Assembly: GCA_017509245.1 (NCBI GenBank)
Contig: JAFWQC010000035.1
Coordinates: 19,220 to 83,219, forward strand
Source: Clostridiales bacterium
GTDB lineage: Bacteria > Bacillota > Clostridia > Saccharofermentanales > Saccharofermentanaceae
Length of the DNA: 64,000 nucleotides
Direction: 5' to 3'
Part shown: one piece after another, positions 1-9,388 of the stretch
How the letters are laid out: every line of letters starts with the position of its first letter
Numbering within the stretch: position 1 is the stretch's first letter
The notes under the pieces: generated by a model
What the model was told of the DNA's origin: nothing
Database searches by the model: none
The model's input: the letters and a program-made list of their open reading frames with translations, nothing else
Translations under genes and position numbers: made by a program

Positions 1-648
1 GGGAACGCCGTTTTCAATACCGGCATAGATCGTTATGTGCTGGGCATTTACGCTGTCGTTGTTGTCATTCCACCAGACGATCATGTCGCCGGGCTTAAAG
101 CCGTAAGTATTTATGATGCTGAGCCATTCTTCGCTCTGGATGCCTTTCGTGCCGTTTGTCTCAAAGTCAGAGAAGTGGTTTTCAGACGGGCTGATATTCC
201 TCTTTTTGTAGATACCGTTAGTAAAGCTCGTCTTGATACCTGCAAAGCCGGGCCTGTAGAATCCGTATCTGTCGGGATTGCCGCCGCCCGAATAAGACAG
301 GGTCCTGCTGCCGTATGAACCGGGAGTACTCTTTATTGAGACCGTTCCGAGTGCAACGGCATATGCAATGCTTACAGAGCCCGCGCAGTCGATGCCGTTC
401 CAGCCCCCTCCGCCCCATTCATACTTAACGCCGTCAAGGCTTTGACAGGCAGACAGCACTGCTTCACGGAATGACTTTTCCTTGCTGTAGCCGGCTGCTC
501 GGGTATCTGACTCTGATACGAGCGCATTCGGGTTTAAGACGGACGCTTCAGCTTTCCCCGAAATAAAAAGCGGCAGTGTGCATACCGCAACTACTGCCGC
601 CATGATGCACGGGAGGATCCGTGCTCTCAGTTTTCTTTTGGATCTCAT
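1..648 (-). CDS. secreted NlpC/P60-type cell-wall hydrolase (3' end outside window)
   Basis: The reading frame runs off the left edge; 216 residues are visible and the C-terminus is missing. A basic N-terminus plus hydrophobic stretch (residues 8-30) looks like a Sec signal peptide, possibly cleaved near AEA (33-35). The segment VKYEWGGGGWNGIDCAGSV (74-92) carries the catalytic Cys88 context of NlpC/P60 peptidases, and His204 in AQHITIYAG is the expected catalytic His. Such enzymes cut peptidoglycan stem peptides outside the cell. ATG at 648 has GGAGG 10 nt upstream and lies 2 nt after the stop of the preceding gene, so the two are probably co-translated. The insert of about 100 residues between Cys and His is long for the family. 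Confidence 0.8.
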   Translation of the reverse strand, partial: MRSKRKLRARILPCIMAAVVAVCTLPLFISGKAEASVLNPNALVSESDTRAAGYSKEKSFREAVLSACQSLDGVKYEWGGGGWNGIDCAGSVSIAYAVALGTVSIKSTPGSYGSRTLSYSGGGNPDRYGFYRPGFAGIKTSFTNGIYKKRNISPSENHFSDFETNGTKGIQSEEWLSIINTYGFKPGDMIVWWNDNNDSVNAQHITIYAGIENGVP

Positions 649-650
649 TT

Positions 651-1613
651 TTACGACACCTCCTCATCAGGTGTTGCAATGCGGTTAAGAGACCCGTCCA
701 CGATACTGTAATAGTAGACACTGTCAGACAGCCTGTCTGAAGCCCTCATATGCTCGGTATTTGTCTCCCTCACAAGATCGGCAAGCCTTGAACTGTCCAG
801 AACCGATTCGGCCGAGAGCACGACAAGGTCATGAACAGACGACGGAAGGATATAGCAATCGGTGCCGATGTTATTTGCGACCTCATCGAGAACTTCCTGA
901 TAAAGGAGCGCGTTGGCACCGAAGAATTCATATTTGTTGCTAATAACGTATACTCTTTCTTCCATCGGGATATCATCGGCATCAGGAAATGCTTCCCTTA
1001 CATCATCGTCATCGGCGCCAAGGCGCTTCATCATGCGGGCCATCGTGTCTTCGATCCGCTCGCTCTTGAACGGGAATATCTCTTTGGTGTTCTTAAGTGC
1101 AAGGTGGTACAAAAGAGCCTCTGACAGTTCTTCTACCCTTGCAATGTCATTGGTAATGAGAAAACCTGATACTCCGTCAGAATCAACGTTCGTGACCACC
1201 CTGTATACGACTGAAAGATCCATGAAGTTCCTGTGCGGGCAAAGGTTGATCATCTCCCTGTTCTCCGCGGTGTTTACCACCTGGAAGACGACCTTGTCCT
1301 TCATTGAAGCAACATCAATGTTCATGATGTCTTTTGGCAGGAACTTAATGGCTTCATCAAGATATATCGCCTGATTTGCCATCACCTTCTCGAAAGATCC
1401 GCACTCGAGGTACTGCTCATACATACGCTCGATATAGAAGGTCGGACTGCAGTAAGAACCCGTAAACTCCTTGGGTCTGACTACAATGCCCGTAAGGCAG
1501 GTATTGACCTTCGGCACCTTCCTGATCTCAAGCTCACAGTCTGAATACTGCTCAGGCAGGTAGTTCAGGAACTCTCTTAAAACTTTCCTCTTAAAACTCT
1601 CATAGCTCATCAT
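651..1613 (-). CDS. DUF5688 family protein
   Basis: A 320-residue soluble protein without signal peptide or membrane segment. It resembles the DUF5688 proteins common in Lachnospiraceae: an N-terminal SYESFK...VLREFLNYLP motif, a central stretch of the type VFQVVNTAENREMI with LCPHRNFMDLSVVYRVV, and a C-terminal acidic segment. No function is known for the family and none is inferred. It starts ATG-ATG at 1613 behind GGAGG. The downstream NlpC/P60 gene begins 2 nt after its stop, so the two form a short transcription unit behind the thiN terminator. Confidence 0.75.
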   Translation of the reverse strand: MMSYESFKRKVLREFLNYLPEQYSDCELEIRKVPKVNTCLTGIVVRPKEFTGSYCSPTFYIERMYEQYLECGSFEKVMANQAIYLDEAIKFLPKDIMNIDVASMKDKVVFQVVNTAENREMINLCPHRNFMDLSVVYRVVTNVDSDGVSGFLITNDIARVEELSEALLYHLALKNTKEIFPFKSERIEDTMARMMKRLGADDDDVREAFPDADDIPMEERVYVISNKYEFFGANALLYQEVLDEVANNIGTDCYILPSSVHDLVVLSAESVLDSSRLADLVRETNTEHMRASDRLSDSVYYYSIVDGSLNRIATPDEEVS

Positions 1614-1644
1614 TTTTCGTTTCCTCCGTAGATAATTTTTTGCA

Positions 1645-1672
1645 TAAAAAAACGCACCCCGGAGGATGCGTT
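1645..1672 (-). terminator. Rho-independent terminator after thiN
   Basis: On the minus strand AACGCATCC pairs with GGGTGCGTT around a short loop and is followed by a run of T. It closes the def-to-thiN operon, about 130 nt after the thiN stop, and separates it from the DUF5688 gene. Confidence 0.8.
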
Positions 1673-1705
1673 CTTTATAAGCATTTTAAGTGTATTAGGT
1701 ACGGG

Positions 1706-1795
1706 AGTCTCATTCAATAGCCTAAAGTCTCAATTTTGGCACCTAAAAATCACAATCATACAATTTTTGTCGGCTATGTTCGGAAGGCTTGTCGG
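1706..1795. repeat. intergenic repeat cluster (AGTCTCA and TTGTCGG words)
   Basis: Between thiN and its terminator the plus strand has AGTCTCA at 1706 and 1726 (the second within AAAGTCTCAATTTTGG) and TTGTCGG at 1767 and 1789. The same words recur in the intergenic regions at 19.6, 33.0 and 35.7 kb. Function unknown. Confidence 0.5.
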
Positions 1796-1800
1796 TTATT

Positions 1801-2469
1801 TCAGACGTTTTTTGTAACTACGACCAGAAGCAGACCGGACTTTATGGAAACTGAAATCTTATCAGCATCTTTTGCCGGCTTGTTCGAAAATGAGAAGGTC
1901 ACACCCGCCGTGAGGTCGTGATTTTCGAGCGCGTAGTAAAGACCTTTAGTAGTAACGCCTTTAACATCAGAGCCGAAGTTCCACGGGATGAGCGATACGG
2001 ACAAAGGATAATCAAAATCTCTGATATCGACTTCAACAGAATCCTCTCCGGAAAGCGGATAACAGAAAGTAATGCCGTCCGTGAAGATAATATGCTTTCC
2101 TTGGGCTCTCTCCTTCAATACGAGCTGGAGATTTGCGATAAGGTGATCGAGCCGGCCGGAATCGGGAGTAACTATAATGACTTCGTCGCTTCCGGTCTTA
2201 TCAAGAGCTATCTCAGTATCGGTCCAGTCTTTTTCAACAGGATATCTCTCGGTGAAAACATTATTTGACTCAATGAACTTCAGTCCGGCATCCGTTATGG
2301 AATCCATATCGCCTAATGCCATGCCGGGAATGATGCCGTGACGGGCAAGAAAATCACAGCCGCCGTCGCAGCCGATGATAAATGTGTCTTCACGTGAATC
2401 CGAATAATGCTTAATCAGATCAGCCGCTTTATCAGGCAACGGTCCGCCCGTTACGATAAGGTACAGCAT
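1801..2469 (-). CDS. thiN: thiamine pyrophosphokinase
   Basis: Transfers pyrophosphate from ATP to thiamine, giving thiamine diphosphate, in the cytosol. The 222-residue protein has the family landmarks: TGGPLP near the N-terminus, GDMDS (53-57), DWTDTE (81-86) and GRLDH (105-109) in the N-terminal catalytic domain, then a beta-rich C-terminal thiamine-binding half. It is the last gene of the operon and overlaps the 3' end of rpe by 19 nt, as in the Bacillus prkC-rsgA-rpe-thiN order. Length is normal. Confidence 0.93.
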   Translation of the reverse strand: MLYLIVTGGPLPDKAADLIKHYSDSREDTFIIGCDGGCDFLARHGIIPGMALGDMDSITDAGLKFIESNNVFTERYPVEKDWTDTEIALDKTGSDEVIIVTPDSGRLDHLIANLQLVLKERAQGKHIIFTDGITFCYPLSGEDSVEVDIRDFDYPLSVSLIPWNFGSDVKGVTTKGLYYALENHDLTAGVTFSFSNKPAKDADKISVSIKSGLLLVVVTKNV

Positions 2470-3113
2470 TTGATAAGGTCTTCAATTGCCTTGGCAGGAT
2501 CTTCATCGTTAAAAACGGTGCTTCCTGCGACAAATAATCTTGCGCCGGCATCGTAGATCTGCTTGATATTGGCTCTCGTGACACCGCCGTCGACAGAGAT
2601 GACAGTATTGCTTCCGGCTTCATCTATGGCAGCCCTGAGTTTTCTTATCCTCTCATCAGAGGACGGCAGATAACCCTGTCCGCCAAAGCCCGGATAAACA
2701 GTCATTATGAGAATGATATCGACCTTTCCTATGTAGGGAAAAACCTTCTCTATAGGTGTGTCGGGATGTATTGAGATGCCTGCGCTTAAGCCAAGAGCCT
2801 TTATCTCATCGATGAGCTTGTCAGGGTCCTTGGCACACTCAACGTGGAATGTGATGTTATCTGAACCCGCGTCCGCAAAAGCCTTGATATATTTCTCAGG
2901 ATTTGTGATCATGAGGTGTGTGTAAAACTTCATGTTTGTATATTTGCGGATCGACTGGATAACAGGGATACCGAAAGAGATATTGTTAACGTAGTGACCG
3001 TCCATTACATCGATGTGAAGATATTCAGCATTATTCTCGACCTTCTGGATGTCTCTCATAAGGTAGCCGAAATCAGCTGCAAGAATGGAAGGTGCTATCT
3101 CTATATCTCTCAT
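2451..3113 (-). CDS. rpe: ribulose-phosphate 3-epimerase
   Basis: Interconverts ribulose 5-phosphate and xylulose 5-phosphate in the pentose phosphate pathway. The 220-residue TIM barrel shows the start APSILAADF, the metal-site segment HIDVMDG (33-39), VYPGFGGQGY and DGGV phosphate-binding loop. It overlaps rsgA by 4 nt and thiN by 19 nt, so translation of the three is probably coupled. Confidence 0.95.
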   Translation of the reverse strand: MRDIEIAPSILAADFGYLMRDIQKVENNAEYLHIDVMDGHYVNNISFGIPVIQSIRKYTNMKFYTHLMITNPEKYIKAFADAGSDNITFHVECAKDPDKLIDEIKALGLSAGISIHPDTPIEKVFPYIGKVDIILIMTVYPGFGGQGYLPSSDERIRKLRAAIDEAGSNTVISVDGGVTRANIKQIYDAGARLFVAGSTVFNDEDPAKAIEDLIKCCTLS

Positions 3114-4036
3114 TGCTTTCTCCTGTGTTTGTAATTGTTCCTATTATCGAAAAGCTCCGTATAGAAGCCTGCATAACGCTCATATCTGCCCTGATCGATC
3201 AGACCGTCAGCCAAAGCATTCCTTATCACGCATCCGTCTTCCTTGCGGTGCGAGCAGTCGTCGAACCTGCAGCCTGTCGCAAGAGCCGTGATCTCGGGAT
3301 ATCCGTATAAAACATCCCTGTAATCGACGCCCTGGTCCTCTAATGACAGCGAGGTAAAACCCGGTGTGTCACAGATGAACCCGTCAAAGAATTCATGAAG
3401 CTCAACGTGCCTTGTTGTATGCTTTCCGCGCCTGATCTTGGCACTTACTTCTCCTGTCTGCATTACGTCAAACCCGAGAAGAGAATTGCACAGAGTGCTC
3501 TTGCCGACACCAGAAGGACCTGCAAAAGCTGCAATTCCATCACCTATTATATCCTTAAGATCATTTTTGGTAAGAACCTTTTGAGGGGAAGATACGAGAA
3601 CTTCGTAACCGGCCTTAGTATAAACTGAACAAAACCGTTCGCACTCATCAGTGTTAAGGTCGCTCTTCGTGAATATGATGACGGGCTTGATGTTATTGAT
3701 GGAGCAAAGAAGCAGCATCTTGTCGAGCAGCGTCAGATCAGGAGCGGGATCCGTAACAGAGAACGTCAGCAGCATTACAGACAGATTTGCTACAGGCGGC
3801 CTTGATATAAAGCTCGTCCTGTCCTCAATATCTGTAATGACATACGGAATGTCAGGATCGCCGGAAGACATGAAGGTAACCCTGTCGCCTATGGCAGGCT
3901 TGATGCCTTTGAGTCTTATATTTCCTCTGGCAGCGCAGAGAGCATATTCGTATCCGCCGTCATTTGCGAAACGGACGGTATATACTCCGCCTACGCCCTT
4001 TGTTATAACACCTCGAAAAGTATCCTCACTTGCCAT
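3110..4036 (-). CDS. rsgA: ribosome small subunit GTPase RsgA
   Basis: A circularly permuted GTPase that acts late in 30S subunit maturation. The 308-residue protein has an OB fold (about 1-75), the G4 motif TKSD (123-126) ahead of the P-loop GPSGVGKST (173-181), the G3 motif DTPGF (223-227) and a C-terminal zinc site made of Cys256, Cys261, His263 and Cys269. It follows prkC; in Bacillus the homologue is a PrkC substrate, which fits the shared operon. Confidence 0.95.
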   Translation of the reverse strand: MASEDTFRGVITKGVGGVYTVRFANDGGYEYALCAARGNIRLKGIKPAIGDRVTFMSSGDPDIPYVITDIEDRTSFISRPPVANLSVMLLTFSVTDPAPDLTLLDKMLLLCSINNIKPVIIFTKSDLNTDECERFCSVYTKAGYEVLVSSPQKVLTKNDLKDIIGDGIAAFAGPSGVGKSTLCNSLLGFDVMQTGEVSAKIRRGKHTTRHVELHEFFDGFICDTPGFTSLSLEDQGVDYRDVLYGYPEITALATGCRFDDCSHRKEDGCVIRNALADGLIDQGRYERYAGFYTELFDNRNNYKHRRKQ

Positions 4037-4065
4037 CAGCAGTCAACCACCGGTCAGGCCTGGAG

Positions 4066-6171
4066 TTATACAACTTCACCGTTACCCTGGTTGGGATCCG
4101 GATTCTGACCGCCCTGGTTGGGATCGGGTGTCGGCTGAGCCTGTGTAGGCTGGGCCGGAACAGGTGTATTAGTTGCCGTAGGTGCCGGTGTTGCAGTCGG
4201 AAGCGGAGCAAATACTGCTGTAAATGTCGTGCTTTCCTTTACAACGAATGTATATGTCGAGGATACGGCAAGCGTATTACCGAATTCGTCGAGCCAGCAG
4301 TCGAACATAAAGCCGGATGCCGGAGTAGCGGTAAGCGTTACCTGCGTATTGAGTTCATACGTGCCGCCGCCCGCTGCCTGGCCGCCGCCGCCTGCAACCT
4401 GTACAACGATGACTGCCTGCGGAGGTGTAGGTGTTGGCGTACCGCCGTTCTGATAGTCTTCCTTGGTTCCGACTATGAGCTTAACGGTGGACCTTCTGTT
4501 TACGGTCTGGCCTGCAACAGGATCTGTAAGGATTACGTACTGCTGGCTTGCAGGAAGTGCAAGGACTTCGGCAGAACCCTGTACAGTATAGTTCAGGCTG
4601 TTCTCCTCAAGCTTGGAAGCTGCTTCGCCGACACTCTTGCCGATAACGTCAGGAACGACGCTGGAAGAAGGTTCGGTAGCATAGATGATAATTACCTGCT
4701 CGCCTCTTAATACCTGCTTGCCTGCTTCAGGTTCAGTCCTGATGACAAGTCCGGGCTTAACGGTATCGGAAGGCTCAGGACGCAGATACGGCTTGAGGCC
4801 CAGATTCTGCAGCGATTTGTAGCAGTTCTCGTAATCCGAATTAACGTAATTGGTAAGAACTATGGATTCATCAGCCGAAGAAATGGTTATTACAAGATTG
4901 CTGAGCTTGTTGTCAGTTGAGATGGTGATGCCTTCGGCAATGCTCTGCGCGATTACGATGCCGGGCTCAAATGAGTCGGTCGTCTGATATGCAACAGTGT
5001 AGTTAACACCTGAAAGTTCGAGCTTGTTTATGACCTCATCAGCTCTCAGGCCGACATAATTCTCAATTATATATTCGTTATTTTCCTTTATCTTAGTGGT
5101 TTTTCCGACTGCCTTGATAACAAGTATGCCCATACCGATAAGGAATCCGATGATGACAACAATAATGAGCGCTAAGAGAACATTATCCCTGAATCTGGAG
5201 ATACGTCTTGATTCAGCGCTCTTCTCGATCTCTGAGATCTTCTCATATTCAGGATCCTGCTTGAAAGAGATATTAGTCTCTGTGCTGGTGTTCTTATCGG
5301 GAACATTATTGATGACACCATATATGCCGTTAGGGTCAACAAGCAGCGAATCAAGTTCTGAAACAAGCTGGCGCATTGTCTGGTAACGTCTCTCAGGTGA
5401 CTTCTGCATGCACTTTGCAATGATCGAATCAAGACCCTTCGGAATGCCCTGCATGAGCGATGAAGGAACCGGAGGTGTCTCCTGAAGATGCTTAACTGCA
5501 ATTGCTACGTTGGAGTCGCCGTCGAAAGGAAGTCTTCCTGTGACCATCTCGAAAAGTGATACACCCAGAGAATAGATATCAGACTGAGGTCCGACGTTGC
5601 CGCCTCTTGCCTGCTCCGGAGAGAAATAGTGAACGGAGCCCATCTGGACACCGGTCATTGTGATCGTGGTGGAAGATGCCGCGCGCGCAATTCCGAAGTC
5701 GGTTATTTTCGCGACCCTGTCACGCGAGATAAGGATATTCTGAGGCTTGATGTCTCTGTGAACGATGCCGTTCTGGTGTGCGTAGTCCAGTGCAAGACCG
5801 ATCTGGATGACGATCGGAACCGCATTACGCCAGTCAAGGTGACCATTCTGATTGATAAGATCCTTAACAGTGATGCCTTCGATATATTCCTGAACAATAT
5901 ATCTGAAGTTGCCTTCGTGGCCTACACCAAATACCTTAACGATATTAGCGTGATTTAAGGAAGCAACTGACTTGGCTTCCGCATCAAACCTTCTGATGAA
6001 CTCTTCGTCTGAAGAAAACTCAGGCTTTAAGATCTTGATGGCTACGTTAACACCGGTATTCATGTCGATACCGAGATAAACATTAGCCATACCGCCTGAG
6101 TCGATCAGCTTGACGATCCTGTACTTGTTTGCAAAGATCATGCCCTCGGGGCCGTGAACCTGATTTGCCAT
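4066..6171 (-). CDS. prkC: PASTA-domain Ser/Thr protein kinase with InlB-like C-terminal domain
   Basis: A membrane kinase thought to sense peptidoglycan fragments. Residues 17-277 form a kinase with Lys46, HRD (138-140), DFG (158-160) and SPEQARG in the activation segment. One membrane helix lies at 332-353. Three PASTA repeats follow (about 367-432, 433-499, 501-568). Unusually, a Pro/Thr linker then leads to a beta-rich, Gly-rich domain (587-656, GYELNTQVTLTATP-like pattern ending TTFTAVF) resembling a divergent InlB B-repeat, and a Pro/Thr/Asn/Gln tail to 701. The length exceeds Bacillus PrkC mainly because of this tail. Its phosphatase partner lies 8 nt upstream. Confidence 0.93.
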   Translation of the reverse strand: MANQVHGPEGMIFANKYRIVKLIDSGGMANVYLGIDMNTGVNVAIKILKPEFSSDEEFIRRFDAEAKSVASLNHANIVKVFGVGHEGNFRYIVQEYIEGITVKDLINQNGHLDWRNAVPIVIQIGLALDYAHQNGIVHRDIKPQNILISRDRVAKITDFGIARAASSTTITMTGVQMGSVHYFSPEQARGGNVGPQSDIYSLGVSLFEMVTGRLPFDGDSNVAIAVKHLQETPPVPSSLMQGIPKGLDSIIAKCMQKSPERRYQTMRQLVSELDSLLVDPNGIYGVINNVPDKNTSTETNISFKQDPEYEKISEIEKSAESRRISRFRDNVLLALIIVVIIGFLIGMGILVIKAVGKTTKIKENNEYIIENYVGLRADEVINKLELSGVNYTVAYQTTDSFEPGIVIAQSIAEGITISTDNKLSNLVITISSADESIVLTNYVNSDYENCYKSLQNLGLKPYLRPEPSDTVKPGLVIRTEPEAGKQVLRGEQVIIIYATEPSSSVVPDVIGKSVGEAASKLEENSLNYTVQGSAEVLALPASQQYVILTDPVAGQTVNRRSTVKLIVGTKEDYQNGGTPTPTPPQAVIVVQVAGGGGQAAGGGTYELNTQVTLTATPASGFMFDCWLDEFGNTLAVSSTYTFVVKESTTFTAVFAPLPTATPAPTATNTPVPAQPTQAQPTPDPNQGGQNPDPNQGNGEVV

Positions 6172-6179
6172 AAGTCCCC

Positions 6180-6926
6180 CTATAATTCAGCGGCGGGCTC
6201 TGCCCTGCCTGTTGTAACCGTTATATTGTCCGTGCTCTCACCTTCAAGTGCCTGTTCTATCAGTTTGGAGCAGACATTCTCCAGATGATTGCGATCCTGT
6301 GAGCAGGCCTTGAACTGTTCGCTGCTCATGAAGGAATAAAGTCCGTCCGAGCACAGGAAGACCAGATCACCGTAGCTTATATTATAACTGTAAATATCAG
6401 GATTTAGATACTGATTCTCGCCCAGGACCTTGAAGAGCCTGCTTCTGCCCGGGTGATATTTTGCCTCATCTTCAGTGATAAGACCCTGCTTAACGAGTTT
6501 ACCGGCCTCATTATGGTCCTCAGTGAGCTTTATGAGCTCAGGGCCATGCAGGAGATAACCTCTTGTATCACCGATATGGGCTATGGTAAGCTCCGTGCCC
6601 TTCATAATGGCTATCGTGAGCGTCGTACACATTCCCATGCGCTCCCTGTGCTCAAGGCAATCAAGCAGTATCTTGACGTTTGCCTTGTTGAAAACAGTCT
6701 TAAGGAACGCCGGAAGCGCATCTCTGTCTTTTACGAAAGGAAGATTCTCTTTAAGTTCGTCCATGACGGTATCCACTGCGATACGGCTTGCGATCTCGCC
6801 GCATGCCTCACCGCCGACGCCGTCAGCCACTGCCATGCAAAGGCAATTGCCGATCATGTCATATGCGAAGCTGTCCTCGTTCTTTTCTCTGACGGGACCC
6901 TTTTCTGTCATTCCGTAAGCTAACAT
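6180..6926 (-). CDS. stp: PP2C-type Ser/Thr phosphatase, partner of PrkC
   Basis: Removes phosphate from PrkC and its substrates. The 248-residue protein carries the PP2C metal motifs: EDS near residue 17, ADGVGG, HIGDTRGYL, CSDGLYSF and STDNIT near the C-terminus. It is soluble, overlaps the end of rlmN by 7 nt and sits directly before prkC, the standard Firmicutes phosphatase-kinase pair (prpC/stp). Confidence 0.94.
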   Translation of the reverse strand: MLAYGMTEKGPVREKNEDSFAYDMIGNCLCMAVADGVGGEACGEIASRIAVDTVMDELKENLPFVKDRDALPAFLKTVFNKANVKILLDCLEHRERMGMCTTLTIAIMKGTELTIAHIGDTRGYLLHGPELIKLTEDHNEAGKLVKQGLITEDEAKYHPGRSRLFKVLGENQYLNPDIYSYNISYGDLVFLCSDGLYSFMSSEQFKACSQDRNHLENVCSKLIEQALEGESTDNITVTTGRAEPAAEL

Positions 6927-7960
6927 TGCTGAGCCTCTATAGTTCCTCTTCTGAGCTGTCCGCAGGCAGCCATGATATCTGATCCCATTTCCCTTCTGAT
7001 CGTGGCGTTTATTCCGCCTGACTCAAGAATATCCCTGAATTGTTTGACTTTTGCGGGTGAAGATGAGGTAAATACGGTACCCGGCACCTTATTTGCCGCA
7101 ATGAGATTAACGTGATAAAGCCCGCCCTTAAGAAGCTTTACCAGTTCAGATGCACATTGAGGCGTGTCATTCACGCCCGCGAAAAGGCTGTATTCGAAGG
7201 TTATCCTCCTGTTCGTGGCCTTCGTATATTCCCTGCAGGCTCTCATGAGTTCTTCAATTGAATAAGCCTTTGCTACAGGCATGAGCTTTTTACGGAGCTC
7301 ATCATTCGGAGCATGAAGTGATACAGCAAGATTCACCTGAAGGCCTTCTTTTGTGAATTCTTCGATCTTAGGCACAAGGCCGCAGGTTGAAAGAGTGATA
7401 TGTCTTGCTCCGAGGTTCAATCCCTCAGGATCATTGGCAAGTCTTATAAAGCCGATAACATTCTCATAGTTATCGAAAGGCTCTCCGATGCCCATAATTA
7501 CCACGCTGTGGATCCTCTCACCAAGATCTTTCTGGGTAACGGTTACCTGGGCAAGGAGTTCTCCGGATGAGAGGTTTCTTCCGAAATCGATTTTCGCGGA
7601 CGCACAGAAAGCACATCCCATGCGGCATCCTGCCTGCGAAGAAATGCAGACGGAAACGCCCGTCTTATACCTCATTGCAACAGTCTCTATGATGTTGCCG
7701 TCGTAAAGCTTATATACGAATTTCTCCGTGCCGTCGAGCTTGGAGACGAGATGCGAGATCAGTTCAAAACCGCCGAAGATAAAGTCTTCTTCAAGCATAG
7801 CCCTTACGTTTTTGGGGACATTTGTCATGTCATCAGTATTGACACAGCCCGACGAGAGCCAGCCGAATATCTGGGATGCACGGTATTTGGGAACACCGCG
7901 CTCTTCACACCATTTGGTAAGGTCTTTGAGATCCAAATCAAGACAGAACTTATCCTTCAA
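6920..7960 (-). CDS. rlmN: dual-specificity RNA methyltransferase RlmN
   Basis: A radical SAM enzyme that methylates C2 of A2503 in 23S rRNA and A37 in some tRNAs. The motif CRMGCAFC gives the CxxxCxxC iron-sulfur site, with SSQAGC before it; the C-terminal GSDIMAACGQL includes the methyl-carrying Cys. An upstream ATG would extend it by 18 residues, but that extension is only the overlapping rsmB tail. TTG at 7960, with AGGAAG 7 nt upstream and lying just after the rsmB stop, gives a family-like start (MKDKFCLDLDL) and 346 residues. Confidence 0.93.
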   Translation of the reverse strand: MKDKFCLDLDLKDLTKWCEERGVPKYRASQIFGWLSSGCVNTDDMTNVPKNVRAMLEEDFIFGGFELISHLVSKLDGTEKFVYKLYDGNIIETVAMRYKTGVSVCISSQAGCRMGCAFCASAKIDFGRNLSSGELLAQVTVTQKDLGERIHSVVIMGIGEPFDNYENVIGFIRLANDPEGLNLGARHITLSTCGLVPKIEEFTKEGLQVNLAVSLHAPNDELRKKLMPVAKAYSIEELMRACREYTKATNRRITFEYSLFAGVNDTPQCASELVKLLKGGLYHVNLIAANKVPGTVFTSSSPAKVKQFRDILESGGINATIRREMGSDIMAACGQLRRGTIEAQQC

Positions 7961-7962
7961 GA

Positions 7963-9378
7963 TCAATCTTCCTTTCTGTCTCTTTCCATGCGGCAGATGA
8001 AGAATCCTTCGCACTTGTCTATATTGGGCAGGAGCGTGATCATGCCGTTAGCGGCCTTAAGCTCCCTCTCCTCATCCATGTATATATCCTTGGGAAGGAA
8101 CTTCTCGATAGGAACCGTATGGAATCTCTTATGCTCTGAGAGGAAAGTCTCGACCTGATTCTCATTCTCATCTGTATTGAGCGTGCATGTGCAGTAGATC
8201 AGCGTTCCGCCGGGACGGACCATCTTGGACGCATGATCGAGGATCGAATACTGCAAAGGAATGAGCTCATCCAATTCATCGTAGGAGAACTTCTCCCTTA
8301 TGTCGGGTTTTCTGCCAAGAAGACCAAGACCGCTGCATGGAACGTCACACAAAACGATGTCATATGTCTTCCTGGAGTCTTTGTCGTCCTTATTGATTTT
8401 CGAGGCATCGGCACAAACAGTCTCAATTGATGTAAGCCCCAATCTCTCGCAGTTGTCCCTTACGAGCTTGAGCCTTGCCTCGTTGATATCGACGGCAATG
8501 ATGTGCAGATCGTCGCGGCACATCTGAGCCATGTGGGTGGACTTGCCGCCCGGAGCCGCACAGCAGTCAAGGATCTTGTCAGCAACCCTCGGATGTGCGA
8601 TATGCGACGCAAGCATCGCGCCCTGGCCCTGAACGAACATGCCGTATTTGTTGAAACACTCAGTATTCTCAAGCCCGTTAAGGCCTCCGGTGATCTCAAC
8701 ACAGTCAGGAATAAAGCTTCCCTTTACTGCCGTGATGCCTTCCTTCTTAAGCTCCTTGATGAGTGTATCCTGATCGACCTTGTGAGCGTCGAATCTTACT
8801 GTGATATGAGCAGGCTCAAGCATTGCCTTGCCGATCTCGTAAGCAGTCTGCTTGCCGAAATCCTTCTTGAATATGCCGTAGATCTCAGGCTTTAACGCGA
8901 CCCTGATGCCGGGCTTGAACTGCTCTAATAATCTCTTTGCCTCAGGCGCATCAGCGAACTTTCTCAATACAGCATTGACGTATCCTGAAGCCTTTTGATT
9001 GTACTTCTTGGTGATCTCAACGGCTGAATCCACGGCTGCATATACCGGGATGTTATTTCCGAACTGGATCTGCCAGACAGCCATTCTTATGATCGTTCTT
9101 GCAACAGGATCCATTAGCTCGGCTTCTTCTTTGGTAATGTGTCTTATAAGAAAATCGACCGTAAATGTATAGGTAAGAGTTCCATAGAGCATAGCTCTTG
9201 CGAAGTCGATCTTTTTGCCCAGTTCACTTGCGATCTTGTCTGCTTTCTTGATAACGAGGTTGGAATAAGCATCCTTCTCATATACCCAGTAGAGCATGAG
9301 AAAACACAGTTCCCTCTCATTATCTTCCGCGATTATCCTCTGCAGTTCTTTCTTCTTATACTTGATCTCGTCAGACAT
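7963..9378 (-). CDS. rsmB: 16S rRNA (cytosine-967-C5)-methyltransferase RsmB
   Basis: Methylates C967 (E. coli numbering) of 16S rRNA. The 471-residue protein has an N-terminal NusB-like helical domain (about 15-155) and a C-terminal Rossmann methyltransferase with the SAM motif CCAAPGGKSTHMA, the catalytic segment DVPCSGLGLLGRKPD and YCTCTLN. It follows fmt by 10 nt, the usual Firmicutes order. Its stop lies two bases before the rlmN start. Confidence 0.94.
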   Translation of the reverse strand: MSDEIKYKKKELQRIIAEDNERELCFLMLYWVYEKDAYSNLVIKKADKIASELGKKIDFARAMLYGTLTYTFTVDFLIRHITKEEAELMDPVARTIIRMAVWQIQFGNNIPVYAAVDSAVEITKKYNQKASGYVNAVLRKFADAPEAKRLLEQFKPGIRVALKPEIYGIFKKDFGKQTAYEIGKAMLEPAHITVRFDAHKVDQDTLIKELKKEGITAVKGSFIPDCVEITGGLNGLENTECFNKYGMFVQGQGAMLASHIAHPRVADKILDCCAAPGGKSTHMAQMCRDDLHIIAVDINEARLKLVRDNCERLGLTSIETVCADASKINKDDKDSRKTYDIVLCDVPCSGLGLLGRKPDIREKFSYDELDELIPLQYSILDHASKMVRPGGTLIYCTCTLNTDENENQVETFLSEHKRFHTVPIEKFLPKDIYMDEERELKAANGMITLLPNIDKCEGFFICRMERDRKED

Positions 9379-9388
9379 AAGGCTTCTC

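Noticed and set aside
7961..8014. Longer N-terminus for RlmN from an upstream ATG
   Set aside because: The 18 residues come from the overlapping rsmB end and have no ribosome site; TTG at 7960 does.
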